64,000 nucleotides of DNA. Source: Mycolicibacterium sp. CBMA 234. GTDB taxonomy: Bacteria; Actinomycetota; Actinomycetes; Mycobacteriales; Mycobacteriaceae. Of the stretch, positions 43,033-52,285 are shown in pieces. Under the pieces are notes generated by a model that saw only the letters and a program-made list of their open reading frames with translations, was not told where the DNA came from and searched no databases. Numbering within the stretch: position 1 is the stretch's first letter; every line of letters starts with the position of its first letter. Where the stretch lies: contig NZ_MPKW01000018.1 of assembly GCF_009729415.1 (NCBI RefSeq), positions 434,001-498,000 on the forward strand, in the 5' to 3' direction. The translations under genes were made by a program, and so were the position numbers.

Positions 43033-43050
43033 TTGAACAGAAGTGTTCAA
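43033..43050. promoter_or_regulatory. TetR operator 1 of the meta-cleavage operon
   Basis: Perfect 18-bp palindrome TTGAACA-GAAG-TGTTCAA, 38 bases upstream of the hydroxylase start. Same core and spacing as operator 2. Confidence 0.75.
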
Positions 43051-43069
43051 TACAAGTCAAGAGTGTTGC

Positions 43070-43087
43070 TTGAACATGTTTGTTCAG
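43070..43087. promoter_or_regulatory. TetR operator 2 of the meta-cleavage operon
   Basis: TTGAACA-TGTT-TGTTCAG, 6-bp perfect arms (TGAACA/TGTTCA), 37 bp centre to centre from operator 1. A further TTGAACA half-site is at 43130-43136, 32 bases before the TetR start. Confidence 0.7.
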
Positions 43088-43168
43088 AAGCGCGGGGATC
43101 TGTGCAATCGGTGCTGCTATCGTTTTGGATTGAACAGGTGATGCAGAACGGTTCAGAGGGGCGGTGCC

Positions 43169-43774
43169 ATGACTACGACTGACGAACGGATCTTGACCGC
43201 GGCGGTGCGGCTCTTCGTCGAGAAGGGCACCACGCAGGTCACGATCAGCGAGTTGGCGCAAGAGGCCAACGTGGCCCGCGGCACCCTGTACCGAAATGTC
43301 GGGTCGATGGACGATCTGTTCGACCGCGTCGTCGGTGAGGTCACCGCGGATCTGCATCGCCGGGTGTCGGCTTCCTTCGCGGCGACTGATGATTCCGCGA
43401 CGAGGCTGGCCACCGGGATTCGGATGTGGGTGCGCTACGCGCATGAGAATCCGATGCTGGGCAGGTTCGCCGTGAAGTTCGGCCTCAGTGAGGGAACCTT
43501 GCGGACGTGGATGGCCGGACCCCCGAGCCACGACCTCGACACCGGTGTCGCGGCAGGTCGCTACTTGCTGGGTGACGTCAGCGTGGACAGCGTGGCCTCG
43601 ATGGTCCAGGGCGCCACCGTTAGCGCGATGTGGATGGTCTTGGAAGGTCATCAAACCTGGCGCGAGGCCGGCGCATCGACGGCGGAACTTGTGTTGCGCG
43701 CCTTGGGGATTGATGCTGAAGAGGCGCATCGGATCGCGACAAATCCGCTGCCGGCGCTGCAACCGTCCGCCTGA
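43169..43774 (+). CDS. TetR family regulator of the meta-cleavage operon
   Basis: 201 residues. TetR_N helix-turn-helix is clear (VTISELAQEANVARGTLYRNVGSMDDLFDRV). The C-terminal domain is a ligand pocket of no named subfamily. It is divergent from the hydroxylase gene; the 173-base gap holds two near-identical palindromes that are almost certainly its sites, and a GAGGGG lies before the ATG. Likely a repressor released by an aromatic substrate or CoA ester. Confidence 0.92.
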   Translation: MTTTDERILTAAVRLFVEKGTTQVTISELAQEANVARGTLYRNVGSMDDLFDRVVGEVTADLHRRVSASFAATDDSATRLATGIRMWVRYAHENPMLGRFAVKFGLSEGTLRTWMAGPPSHDLDTGVAAGRYLLGDVSVDSVASMVQGATVSAMWMVLEGHQTWREAGASTAELVLRALGIDAEEAHRIATNPLPALQPSA

Positions 43775-44845
43775 GTGACAACTGTTATGGCCCACCGGGT
43801 GTGCCGCAGCTTCGCGCGACTGGGCATTGTCGCCGGATTGGTCGGTGTGCTGTTGCTCGGTGGCAGTATCTGGCTGCGCCCGTCACCGCAGGCGATTCTG
43901 GCAGTTCCCGAAGGTGGTTACGGATTCAGCGTCGGGGCGCCGCAGTCGTGGATGAGCGACGCCGACGCCGACCGGGAACTCGACGCCGTAGCCCGCACAC
44001 GCGCCAGCTGGATGCGGGTACTGATCGACTGGAGCAGGGTCGAACCCGTTAAGGGCCAATACAATTGGCATTACGTCGACCACTGGGTCAACGGCTCCAC
44101 AGCGCGCGGACTGAAGGTGCTCGGGCTGATCGCCTACAGCCCGACGTGGGCGCGGACGCGCGGTTCGTATTTCAGTGCGCCCCCGCTCAATCCGGCGGAC
44201 TACGCCGACTTCGTCACCGCCGTCGTGCAGCGCTATGGCGACCGGATCAAGGACTGGGAGATCTGGAACGAGCCGAACCTGCCGCTGTTCTTCGGGTTCA
44301 CCACCAATCGGGCGGCCGTCTACACCGGGTTGCTGAAGGCCGCTTACCCGGCCATCAAGGCGATTCAACCCGACTCCACCGTCGTCGCCGCTGGGCTGAG
44401 CCGCGCCGCCGGCGACGACGCACCGACGAAATTCCTCGCCGGCATGTACGCCAACGGTGCGCGGAAGTTCTTCGACGCCACCGCGATGCACCCGTATGTG
44501 TTCCCTGGCGGGATCGCAGAAGACGGCGACAACGGGTGGTCGGACCTGGTGCGCGTGCACGACTTGATGACGGTCAACGGCGACGGCGACAAGAAGGTCT
44601 GGATGACCGAGCTGGGCGCCTCGACGTGTGCGCCACAAGCTCAAGGCGTCAGCCAGGACGAGCAGGCGCGGCAGATTCTGCAGGTCCTGGCCGGAGTTGC
44701 CGGCACTGGCTGGAGCGGTCCCGCATTCATCTTCGCGGTGCGCGACACCGACACCGCCAAGCGGGACGACCTCGTTTCCAACTTCGGCGCGCTGCTGACT
44801 TCGGACTGGAAGCCCAAGTTCACCGCGGCGGTCCTGGCACGGTAG
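43775..44845 (+). CDS. Secreted clan-A glycoside hydrolase-like protein (GH5/GH39-type)
   Basis: 356 residues. N-terminal signal anchor/peptide (LGIVAGLVGVLLLGGSIWL). TIM-barrel glycosidase signatures: acid/base in EIWNEPN (E166) and likely nucleophile in WMTELGAS (E279), typical of clan GH-A. Segments SWMRVLIDWSRVEPVKGQYNW and TAMHPYVFPGG also fit. The start is GTG directly after the TetR stop (ATG 43787 is an alternative), so it may be co-transcribed with the regulator. The substrate, perhaps a cell-envelope or environmental glycan, is not known. Confidence 0.85.
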   Translation: MTTVMAHRVCRSFARLGIVAGLVGVLLLGGSIWLRPSPQAILAVPEGGYGFSVGAPQSWMSDADADRELDAVARTRASWMRVLIDWSRVEPVKGQYNWHYVDHWVNGSTARGLKVLGLIAYSPTWARTRGSYFSAPPLNPADYADFVTAVVQRYGDRIKDWEIWNEPNLPLFFGFTTNRAAVYTGLLKAAYPAIKAIQPDSTVVAAGLSRAAGDDAPTKFLAGMYANGARKFFDATAMHPYVFPGGIAEDGDNGWSDLVRVHDLMTVNGDGDKKVWMTELGASTCAPQAQGVSQDEQARQILQVLAGVAGTGWSGPAFIFAVRDTDTAKRDDLVSNFGALLTSDWKPKFTAAVLAR

Positions 44846-44882
44846 CCAACCATGGCGCGCAGGCCGCTCGTATAGTCGAGGC

Positions 44883-45728
44883 GTGGCAGGCCGTCCGATA
44901 CATACCTTCGAAGTACTGCGCAGTCAGCGCCTAACCCCGCACATGATCCGGATTGTGTTCGGAGGCAGCGGGTTTGAGACCTTCAGTCCCAAGGAATTCA
45001 CCGATTCCTACGTCAAGTTCGCCATCGTGCCCCCGGGCGTCGACGTGGCCGGCCTGGAGAAACCCCTGACCCTCGATAGTTTCGCGGACCTGCCGGCCGA
45101 CCAGAAGCCGACGGTGCGGACCTACACGGTGCGGCGCGTCGATGCCGGGCAACGGGAAATCGCCGTCGACTTCGTGGTGCACGGCGACACGGGCGTGGCC
45201 GGGCCGTGGGCGGCGTCGCTGCGCCCTGGTGATGCCGCATACCTGATGGGGCCCAATGGCGCCTACGCTCCGGACCCGGCCGCCGACTGGCACCTGTTGG
45301 CTGCGGACGAAGCTGGGCTGCCCGCGCTGAGTGTGGCGCTGGAAGCATTGCCGCCCAACGCAATCGGCCAGGCCTTCATTGAAGTCGAAGGTCCCGAAGG
45401 GGAGCTTGAGCTGACTGCGCCTGCGGGCGTGCAGATTCAGTGGATTCACCGGGGCGGCCGCGCTGACCTGGTGCCGGACGAGCAGGCCGGCGACAACTCC
45501 CCGCTGATCGCCGCGGTGCGGTCCGCGGATTGGCTGCCCGGCCAGGTTCAGGTGTTCGTCCACGGCGAGGCACAGACCGTCATGCACAATCTGCGGCCGT
45601 ACCTGCGGAAGGAACGGGGCGTCGGCGCCGAATGGGCGTCTATCTCTGGTTATTGGCGCCGCGGGCGCACCGAAGAGACCTTCCGGCAATGGAAAGCGGA
45701 ATTGGCCACGGCCGAAGCCGAGGCGTAG
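44883..45728 (+). CDS. Siderophore-interacting protein, ViuB-like FAD/NADPH reductase
   Basis: 281 residues. FAD-binding barrel with VRTYTVRRVDAGQREIAVDFVVHGDTGVAGPWA (the RxYTxR flavin motif and SIP signature) and an NAD(P)-binding C-terminal domain ending VFVHGEAQTVMHNLRPYLRKERG, as in siderophore-interacting proteins. The family reduces ferric siderophores in the cytoplasm. It matches Rv2895c (viuB) in type and position, between dprA and xerC in M. tuberculosis; here ~17 kb of accessory genes separate it from dprA. Confidence 0.9.
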   Translation: MAGRPIHTFEVLRSQRLTPHMIRIVFGGSGFETFSPKEFTDSYVKFAIVPPGVDVAGLEKPLTLDSFADLPADQKPTVRTYTVRRVDAGQREIAVDFVVHGDTGVAGPWAASLRPGDAAYLMGPNGAYAPDPAADWHLLAADEAGLPALSVALEALPPNAIGQAFIEVEGPEGELELTAPAGVQIQWIHRGGRADLVPDEQAGDNSPLIAAVRSADWLPGQVQVFVHGEAQTVMHNLRPYLRKERGVGAEWASISGYWRRGRTEETFRQWKAELATAEAEA

Positions 45729-45795
45729 CCCCGAAGCAGTAGGCCGAAGCTAATGTGCGATTCTCAGCCGAAGTTGCAACGGAAGGGCGGGCCTG

Positions 45796-46959
45796 ATGGC
45801 GTTCGGTGACTACCAACTCGAGATTTACCTGCAGGGCCTGGGCGGCGTCGTCCCGACGCTGCCGATCTCTTTCGCGGAACTTGAGGAGCGCGCACAGGCG
45901 GCGATGCCGCCGTCGATCTGGTCGTACGTGGCGGGTGGCGCCGGTGACGAGCGGACGCAGCGGGTCAACGTCAGTGCCTTTGACCGCTGGGGCCTGATGC
46001 CGCGGATGCTGGTCGGGGCCAGCGAACGGGACCTGACCGTCGACCTGTTCGGGATGAAGTTGCCGTCGCCGCTGTTCCTCGCGCCCATTGGCGTGATGGG
46101 CATCTGCTCGCGTGACGGCCACGGTGACCTGCATGCCGCGCGGGCCGCGGCCCAGACCGGTGTTCCGATGATGGTGTCGACGCTCACCAGCGATCCGCTG
46201 GAGGATGTCGCCGCCGAATTCGGTGACACCCCAGGCTTTTTCCAGCTGTACACCCCGAAAGATCGAGAGCTGGCGGCCAGCCTGGTCAGCCGGGCCGAGG
46301 CCGCCGGGTACCGCGGCATCGTCGTCACCCTGGACACCTGGGTGCCGGGCTGGCGGCCCCGCGATCTATCGACGGCCAACTTCCCGCAGCTGCGCGGCCA
46401 CTGCCTGTCCAACTACACCAGCGATCCGGTGTTCCGGGCCAAGTTGCCCGCGCCGCCCGAGCAGAACCCGCAGGGCGTGGTGATGCAGTGGGTGCAGGAC
46501 TTCGGCAACCCGTTGACCTGGGATGACCTGCCCTGGCTGCGGTCGCTGACCACGCTGCCGCTGCTGGTCAAGGGCATCTGCCACCCTGACGACGCCCGGC
46601 GCGTCCGCGATGCGGGTTTCGACGGCATCTACTGCTCCAACCACGGTGGCCGACAGGCCAACGGCGGCATCCCGGCGATCGACTGCCTGCCGGGCGTGGT
46701 GGAGGCGGTGGACGGCATGCCGGTGCTGTTCGACTCCGGCATCCGTACCGGCGCCGACGTGGTCAAGGCGCTGGCGCTCGGAGCGACCGCCGTCGGCATC
46801 GGCCGGCCGTATGCGTACGGCATGGCGTTGGGTGGCACCGCCGGCCTTGTCCATTTGCTGCGGTCGCTGCTGGCCGAGACCGATCTGACCATGGCCGTCG
46901 ACGGCTACCGCTCGTTGGCCGAGCTCACGCCGGATGCCCTGCGACGGGTCGAAGCCTGA
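45796..46959 (+). CDS. FMN-dependent alpha-hydroxy-acid oxidase (lactate 2-monooxygenase-like)
   Basis: 387 residues, very close to M. smegmatis lactate 2-monooxygenase: shared [20 protein letters not shown]-type start, [20 protein letters not shown] and [16 protein letters not shown]. The active-site loop [14 protein letters not shown] holds the catalytic His, and [19 protein letters not shown] binds FMN phosphate. The characterised enzyme converts L-lactate and oxygen to acetate, CO2 and water. It starts 67 bases after the ViuB-like gene on the same strand. Confidence 0.93.
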   Translation: MAFGDYQLEIYLQGLGGVVPTLPISFAELEERAQAAMPPSIWSYVAGGAGDERTQRVNVSAFDRWGLMPRMLVGASERDLTVDLFGMKLPSPLFLAPIGVMGICSRDGHGDLHAARAAAQTGVPMMVSTLTSDPLEDVAAEFGDTPGFFQLYTPKDRELAASLVSRAEAAGYRGIVVTLDTWVPGWRPRDLSTANFPQLRGHCLSNYTSDPVFRAKLPAPPEQNPQGVVMQWVQDFGNPLTWDDLPWLRSLTTLPLLVKGICHPDDARRVRDAGFDGIYCSNHGGRQANGGIPAIDCLPGVVEAVDGMPVLFDSGIRTGADVVKALALGATAVGIGRPYAYGMALGGTAGLVHLLRSLLAETDLTMAVDGYRSLAELTPDALRRVEA

Positions 46960-47027
46960 GGTCACAGCTCGGCCACTGACGGTGTGGCTCGAGGGCATGC
47001 CGGTGCGGTCTCAGGCACCGTAGGGGA

Positions 47028-47924
47028 GTGCACCCGGCAGTCCTCTCTGAGTTCGAGCAGTACCTCGAACTCGAATGCGGCCGCTCCGAGCACACCCGCC
47101 GGGCTTACTTGGGTGACCTGCGGTCGTTGGGCGAATTCCTCGGTGACGACGCGACCGTCGGCGACCTGAATCTGCCGATGTTGCGGTCGTGGCTCGCTGA
47201 GCAGGCCGGCAAGGGCGTGGCCCGGACGACGCTGTCCCGCCGCGCCTCGGCCATCAAGACCTTCACGGCGTGGGCGGTGCGACGGGGCCTGCTCGAGACC
47301 GACCCGGCGGTGCGGCTGCAAACCCCCAAAGCCCGGCGCGCGCTGCCTGCCGTGCTCCGTCAGGACCAGGCGGTCGATGCCATGGCTGCCGCGAATTCCG
47401 GTGCGCAACAAGGTGATCCGATGGCGCTGCGGGATCAGCTGATCGTCGAGATGCTGTACGCCACGGGCATTCGCGTCAGTGAATTGTGCGGTTTGGACAT
47501 CGACGACGTCGACCAGAGCCGCAGGGTGCTGCGGGTGCTGGGCAAGGGCGACAAACAGCGCACCGTGCCGTTCGGCGAGCCGGCCTTCCACGCATTGCGG
47601 GCCTGGCTGTCCGACGGCCGGCCCGAGCTGGCGGTGGCGACATCCGGTCCGGCGCTGCTGCTGGGTGCCCGTGGGCGACGGCTGGATCCTCGGCAGGCGC
47701 GGACCGTTGTGCATCAGACGATGTCCGCGGTGGACGGCGCCCCTGACATCGGGCCGCACGGGCTGCGGCACAGCGCGGCCACCCACCTGTTAGAGGGCGG
47801 CGCAGATCTGCGGGTGGTGCAGGAGTTGTTGGGGCATTCGTCGCTCGCAACCACGCAGCTCTACACACATGTGACGGTGGCCCGGCTGCGCGCCGTGCAC
47901 GATCAGGCCCACCCGCGCGCCTGA
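47028..47924 (+). CDS. xerC: Tyrosine recombinase XerC
   Basis: 298 residues with a GTG start. The N-terminal SAM-like domain ([22 protein letters not shown]) is followed by the catalytic domain with Arg in [12 protein letters not shown], the H-x-x-R box [11 protein letters not shown], His in [11 protein letters not shown] and the nucleophile Tyr in LYTHV. XerC works with XerD at dif to resolve chromosome dimers. It is chromosomal and matches Rv2894c in position, so it is not taken as an integrase for the nearby accessory block. Convergent with the M23 gene across an inverted repeat. Confidence 0.95.
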   Translation: MHPAVLSEFEQYLELECGRSEHTRRAYLGDLRSLGEFLGDDATVGDLNLPMLRSWLAEQAGKGVARTTLSRRASAIKTFTAWAVRRGLLETDPAVRLQTPKARRALPAVLRQDQAVDAMAAANSGAQQGDPMALRDQLIVEMLYATGIRVSELCGLDIDDVDQSRRVLRVLGKGDKQRTVPFGEPAFHALRAWLSDGRPELAVATSGPALLLGARGRRLDPRQARTVVHQTMSAVDGAPDIGPHGLRHSAATHLLEGGADLRVVQELLGHSSLATTQLYTHVTVARLRAVHDQAHPRA

Positions 47925-47935
47925 CTTCCTTCCGC

Positions 47936-48058
47936 CGAGCGTGCGTGTTTGTCGGCAACACGCGGTGTACTACGTGCAATTTCGTCGCGCTCGCGGCTGT
48001 CGAGCGTGCGCGTCTTGTCCGTCCGTGACGGCGTGTCGGGGGTAAACACGCACGCTCG
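47936..48058. terminator. Long inverted repeat between convergent xerC and M23 genes
   Basis: CGAGCGTGCGTGTTT (47936-47950) pairs perfectly with AAACACGCACGCTCG (48044-48058), 15 bp. A third near-copy of the arm starts at 48001. A hairpin with short arm (first and third copies are direct repeats) could act as a two-way terminator. Similar GCGTGCGTGTTT elements recur in mycobacterial intergenic regions. Confidence 0.5.
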
Positions 48059-48093
48059 CGGTCAGGGGAAGGTGCGGTCAGGGGACGGGGCGG

Positions 48094-48576
48094 TCAGGAG
48101 AGTGGCTTCAGCCTGATAGGTGTGGTGGCCAGCAAGCCCAAGGGATCGACGTAGTCGGCATTGGCAGCCGCGCCCCACATGGCACCCCAGTGCAGGCAGC
48201 TGGGGCATCCGGGATGTCCGGCGACCAGCGTGCCCAGCGCGGCACCCGCCGCGACCACCGCGCCGGGCCGCACCGCTGCGCGGACGGGTTCGTAGCTGGT
48301 ACGCAGTCCGCCGGGGTGGGCGACGGACACCACCGGTCGGCCGGCGAGCTCCCCGGCGAACACCACCGTGCCCGACGCCGCGGCGAATACCGTCTGACCT
48401 GCGGAGCCATTCAGATCGACGCCGCGATGCCCGCGCTGCCAGTTTGGCTGCGGTGCGTCGAAGAAGCGGATGACGGCCGGACGCGGCCGCAGCGGCCAGT
48501 CCAGCCGCCCCTCGGCGGCGTGCGCCACGCCGGGCGCTGTGAGCCCGGCGACCAGCAACACCGTGAGCATTCGCAT
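48094..48576 (-). CDS. Secreted M23-family peptidase-like protein
   Basis: 160 residues: signal peptide (first ~20 residues, ending AHAAEG), then an M23/LytM domain. The H-x-x-x-D zinc motif is H50/D54 in QRGHRGVDLNG. The second motif is normally H-x-H but here reads C127-L-H129 in SCLHWG; H87 is in VAHPGG. Cysteine-substituted CLHWG forms are seen in this actinobacterial group, so activity is uncertain. Position matches Rv2891, upstream of rpsB and divergent from it. Acts, if active, on peptidoglycan cross-bridges outside the cell. Confidence 0.88.
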   Translation of the reverse strand: MRMLTVLLVAGLTAPGVAHAAEGRLDWPLRPRPAVIRFFDAPQPNWQRGHRGVDLNGSAGQTVFAAASGTVVFAGELAGRPVVSVAHPGGLRTSYEPVRAAVRPGAVVAAGAALGTLVAGHPGCPSCLHWGAMWGAAANADYVDPLGLLATTPIRLKPLS

Positions 48577-48663
48577 CAGCCCAGTTCAGCGCTTCGCGCG
48601 CGGCTTTGGAACCCCGAGAACGTCGATCTGTGGATAACCAACGCACTGTGGACAAGAGCACCC

Positions 48664-48868
48664 CGGCAAACCGTGTAAACTTCCCCCTGCAATCCGCATT
48701 CGTGGGTTGACTTCGCGCGTCCGCACAGCGGCTCGATTTCGAGTCGCGATCGCATGCCGGGCGGTCCCAACTCGGGTAACACCGAGCCGGGTCCGGCAAG
48801 CAGCAGGCGCCAGGGTCCGGAATCACCCGATACCGGACGACAACCGAAAATATTAGTGAGGCACCACC
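48664..48868 (+). promoter_or_regulatory. Structured 5' leader of rpsB
   Basis: The 292-base gap before rpsB has no gene. Three small stem-loops can be drawn: 48732-48743 (CTCGA/TCGAG), 48771-48786 (CTCGG/CCGAG) and 48815-48838 (GTCCGG/CCGGAC). Ribosomal-protein leaders often carry autoregulatory structures, but this one matches no motif I can name. Confidence 0.3.
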
Positions 48869-49678
48869 ATGGCCGTAGTGACCATGAAGCAGCTGCTGGA
48901 CAGCGGCGCACACTTTGGGCACCAGACCCGTCGCTGGAACCCGAAGATGAAGCGGTTCATCATCACCGACCGCAACGGCATCTACATCATCGACCTGCAG
49001 CAGACGCTGACCTACATCGACAAGGCGTACGAATTCGTCAAGGAGACCGTCGCCCACGGTGGCTCGGTGCTCTTCGTCGGTACCAAGAAGCAGGCGCAGG
49101 AATCCATCGCTGACGAGGCCACCCGTGTCGGCATGCCCTACGTGAACCAGCGCTGGCTGGGCGGCATGCTCACCAACTTCTCGACCGTTCACAAGCGCCT
49201 GCAGCGCATGAAGGAACTCGAGTCGATGGAGCAGACCGGTGGCTTCGAGGGTCGCACCAAGAAGGAAATCTTGATGCTGACCCGCGAGAAGAACAAGCTC
49301 GAGCGCAGCCTCGGCGGTATCCGCGACATGCAGAAGGTGCCCTCGGCCATCTGGGTCGTCGACACCAACAAGGAGCACCTGGCCGTCAGCGAGGCCATCA
49401 AGCTCGGTATCCCGGTCATCGCGATCCTGGACACCAACTGCGACCCGGACCTGGTCAACTACCCGATCCCGGGCAACGACGACGCCATCCGCAGCGCTGC
49501 GCTGCTGACCAAGGTGATCGCCTCTGCGGTCGCCGAGGGTCTGCAGGCCCGCTCGGGTGCCAAGACTGAGGCCGAAGGCGCCGAGCCGCTCGCCGAGTGG
49601 GAGCAGGAACTGCTCGCCGGTGCGACCGCGGGTGCTGAGGCTGAGGCCGCCACCGAAACCACCACCACAGAAAGCTGA
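48869..49678 (+). CDS. rpsB: 30S ribosomal protein S2
   Basis: 269 residues. Opening [23 protein letters not shown] is the S2 signature; later [17 protein letters not shown] and [25 protein letters not shown] are also diagnostic. The C-terminal tail ([14 protein letters not shown]) is an actinobacterial acidic extension. It is followed one base later by tsf, the conserved pairing. Confidence 0.98.
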   Translation: MAVVTMKQLLDSGAHFGHQTRRWNPKMKRFIITDRNGIYIIDLQQTLTYIDKAYEFVKETVAHGGSVLFVGTKKQAQESIADEATRVGMPYVNQRWLGGMLTNFSTVHKRLQRMKELESMEQTGGFEGRTKKEILMLTREKNKLERSLGGIRDMQKVPSAIWVVDTNKEHLAVSEAIKLGIPVIAILDTNCDPDLVNYPIPGNDDAIRSAALLTKVIASAVAEGLQARSGAKTEAEGAEPLAEWEQELLAGATAGAEAEAATETTTTES

Positions 49679-49679
49679 G

Positions 49680-50495
49680 ATGGCTAACTACACCGCTGCT
49701 GACGTAAAGCGACTGCGGGAGCTCACCGGCTCCGGCATGCTCGACTGCAAGAACGCACTGGTTGAGACCGAGGGTGACTTCGACAAGGCCGTCGAGGTGC
49801 TGCGCATCAAGGGCGCCAAGGACGTCGGCAAGCGCGCTGAGCGCGCCACCGCCGAGGGCCTGGTCGCCGCCAAGGACGGTGCGCTGATCGAGCTGAACTC
49901 CGAGACCGACTTCGTCGCCAAGAACGCCGAATTCCAGGCTCTCGCGGATCAGATCCTCACCGCCGCTGTCGAGGCCAAGGCCGGCGACGTGGAGGCCCTC
50001 AAGGCCGCTACGGTCGGCGGCACCACCGTCGAGCAGCTGGTCGCGGACCTGTCCGCGAAGATCGGCGAGAAGCTCGAACTGCGTCGTGCCGCGTACTTCG
50101 ACGGCACCGTGGAGACCTACCTGCACAAGCGTGCCGCGGACCTGCCGCCGGCCGTCGGTGTGTTGGTCGAGTACAACGGTGCTTCGGAAGAGGCCGCGCA
50201 CGCTGTGGCGCTGCAGATTGCCGCGCTGAAGGCCAAGTACCTCACCCGTGAGGACGTGCCCGCCGACCTGGTCGCCAACGAGCGTCGCATCGCCGAGGAG
50301 ACCGCCAAGGAAGAGGGCAAGCCCGAGGCTGCGCTGTCGAAGATCGTCGAAGGCCGCGTCACCGGCTTCTACAAGGACGTGGTCCTGCTCGACCAGCCGT
50401 CTGTGTCGGACAACAAGAAGTCCGTCAAGGCGCTGCTCGACGAGGCCGGCGTGACCGTGACCCGCTTCGTGCGGTTCGAGGTCGGCCAGCAGTAA
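49680..50495 (+). CDS. tsf: Translation elongation factor Ts
   Basis: 271 residues from the ATG at 49680. UBA-like N-terminus ([31 protein letters not shown]) contacts EF-Tu, then the core ([10 protein letters not shown] signature). Recycles EF-Tu by GDP exchange. Separated from rpsB by a single base, and ended by a 15-bp hairpin terminator. Confidence 0.98.
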   Translation: MANYTAADVKRLRELTGSGMLDCKNALVETEGDFDKAVEVLRIKGAKDVGKRAERATAEGLVAAKDGALIELNSETDFVAKNAEFQALADQILTAAVEAKAGDVEALKAATVGGTTVEQLVADLSAKIGEKLELRRAAYFDGTVETYLHKRAADLPPAVGVLVEYNGASEEAAHAVALQIAALKAKYLTREDVPADLVANERRIAEETAKEEGKPEAALSKIVEGRVTGFYKDVVLLDQPSVSDNKKSVKALLDEAGVTVTRFVRFEVGQQ

Positions 50496-50551
50496 AAAGC
50501 CTGGGCGGCACAACTACATCCATGTGACGGCTCGCCGTCGCCGCTCACTGA

Positions 50552-50599
50552 CAAAACCCCGCGCACAACCCCGGCGATCCCGGAGTGCGCGGGGTTTTG
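50552..50599. terminator. Bidirectional terminator after tsf
   Basis: CAAAACCCCGCGCAC (50552-50566) pairs perfectly over 15 bp with 50585-50599; the right arm ends in GGGGTTTTG, giving a short U-run on the plus strand and its mirror on the minus. It serves tsf and probably the convergent FmdB-like gene. Confidence 0.85.
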
Positions 50600-50626
50600 C
50601 TTTGTCTTGGGGCCTTCGGACGACGG

Positions 50627-50911
50627 CTACGGCCGGGGCAGCTTCCGATGTAAAGGGTTGGTGCTGACCCTGGTCGGACGCGCGTTCTGAGGCAGGCTGC
50701 GCACCACGCCGGGTTTGTCGGCGGTCGCGCGGGTGGCGTCCTGCAGTCGCATTGCCGTGGTGGCACCGGTGCCCAGCGCTGGGGCGCCAATCCGGCGTCG
50801 AGCCTGTTGCCGGCACCCCGGGCACTCGGCAGCGTCGGGGACTACGGCCATGGGGTGCTGCTCGGTGAAATCCGGGCAGCCTTGCCCGCACCGAAAGGCG
50901 TATGTCGGCAT
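50627..50911 (-). CDS. FmdB-family zinc-ribbon protein
   Basis: 94 residues from the ATG at 50911 (PTYAFRCGQGCPDF start, typical of FmdB after Met). Zinc ribbon cysteines: C8/C12 in RCGQGC and the CPGC pair, as in FmdB proteins found next to formamidase/acetamidase genes. The C-terminal half is basic and low-complexity. FmdB was proposed as a regulator in methylotrophs, but function is not established. Divergent from the formamidase gene. Confidence 0.82.
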   Translation of the reverse strand: MPTYAFRCGQGCPDFTEQHPMAVVPDAAECPGCRQQARRRIGAPALGTGATTAMRLQDATRATADKPGVVRSLPQNARPTRVSTNPLHRKLPRP

Positions 50912-51024
50912 GCGCTCACCATAGTTGTTCTGCGCCAACGTTATCCGCGAATCAAGCGCTGAATTGGCGACGCTGTTGAATACTGCGGGGACCGAAGAGT
51001 TTGCAAGATGACTGGGAGGTCGCT

Positions 51025-52278
51025 GTGCCGGAGTTGCTGTTCCCGCTGGATTCCACCAAGAAATTCACCGACCAGAAGCTCATTGGCCACAACCGCTGGC
51101 ACCCGGACATTCCGCCGGTCGTGACCGTCAAACCGGGCGCCACCTTCCGCGCACACGCCCGGGAATGGTTCGACGGTGCCATCCACAACGACGATTCGGC
51201 GGAGGACATCCTCAACGCGCCCCTCAAGGGGGTGCACTGCTTGTCGGGACCGTTTGCGATCGAGGGCGCCGAGCCCGGTGATCTGCTGATCGTTGACATT
51301 CTCGACGTCGGCCCCATTCCGCAGGAGGACTCGGGTCCGCTGGCGGGGCAGGGCTGGGGCTACACCGGCATCTTCGCCAAGCGCAATGGCGGGTGCTTCC
51401 TCACCGATCAGTTCCCCGATGCGTACAAGGCCATCTGGGATTTCGCCGGCCAGAGTGCCACGTCGCGGCACGTGCCGCGGGTCAAGTACACCGGCATCGT
51501 GCACCCGGGGTTGATGGGCACTGCGCCGTCGGCGGCACTGCTGGCCACATGGAACGCCCGTGAGGGCGCGCTCATCGCCACCGACCCGGACCGGGTGCCG
51601 CCGCTGGCGCTACCGCCCGAGCCGGAGCAGGCCATCCTGGGCAGCTTGACGGGAGATGCGTTCACCAAAGCCGCGGCCGAAGGTGCGCGGACTGCGCCGC
51701 CCCGGGAGAACGGCGGCAACCAAGACATCAAGAACCTCACCAAGGGCAGCCGGGTCTTCTATCCGGTGTACGTCCCGGGAGCCAACCTCTCGTTCGGGGA
51801 CCTGCACTTCTCCCAGGGCGACGGGGAGATCACGTTCTGCGGCGCCATCGAGATGGGCGGGTTCATGGACCTGCACGTCGACCTGATCAAGGGCGGTATG
51901 GACACCTACGGTGTACACGAGAACGCCATCTTCATGCCAGGGAACACCGACCCGCAGTACTCGGAATGGATTGCGTTCTCGGGTACCTCGGTCACTTTGG
52001 ACGGTGAGCAGCGCTACCTCGACTCCGATCTCGCCTATCAGCGGGCCTGCCTGCACGCCATCGACTACCTGACCAAATTTGGTTACAGCCCCGAGCAGGC
52101 GTATCTGCTACTGGGCTCGGCACCGATCGAAGGTCGGTTGTCTGGGGTGGTCGACATCCCGAATTCCTGTGCCACCGTGTACATTCCGACCGCGATCTTC
52201 GATTTCCCCGTGGCGCCATCGGCATCGGGTCCACACCAGATCGATCCTGGGATAGGCGCGCCGCACGCCAGCTTCTGA
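51025..52278 (+). CDS. Acetamidase/formamidase (FmdA/AmdA family)
   Basis: 417 residues. GTG at 51025 has GGGAGG five bases upstream, which decides the start over the ATG-like frame at 51001. The opening LLFPLDSTKKFTDQKLIGHNRWHPDIPP and HVPRVKYTGIVHPGLMGTAPS, plus LSFGDLHFSQGDGEITFCGAIEMGG, are characteristic. The enzyme hydrolyses formamide or acetamide to ammonia and the acid. Relatives in M. smegmatis are the inducible acetamidase. An FmdB-like gene is divergent to it, and a 19-bp hairpin follows. Confidence 0.92.
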   Translation: MPELLFPLDSTKKFTDQKLIGHNRWHPDIPPVVTVKPGATFRAHAREWFDGAIHNDDSAEDILNAPLKGVHCLSGPFAIEGAEPGDLLIVDILDVGPIPQEDSGPLAGQGWGYTGIFAKRNGGCFLTDQFPDAYKAIWDFAGQSATSRHVPRVKYTGIVHPGLMGTAPSAALLATWNAREGALIATDPDRVPPLALPPEPEQAILGSLTGDAFTKAAAEGARTAPPRENGGNQDIKNLTKGSRVFYPVYVPGANLSFGDLHFSQGDGEITFCGAIEMGGFMDLHVDLIKGGMDTYGVHENAIFMPGNTDPQYSEWIAFSGTSVTLDGEQRYLDSDLAYQRACLHAIDYLTKFGYSPEQAYLLLGSAPIEGRLSGVVDIPNSCATVYIPTAIFDFPVAPSASGPHQIDPGIGAPHASF

Positions 52279-52285
52279 CCCGTCG

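Noticed and set aside
47028-47924. xerC as the integrase of the accessory block
   Set aside because: It is the chromosomal dimer-resolution recombinase by synteny and sequence; it lies outside the block and is not near the repeats.
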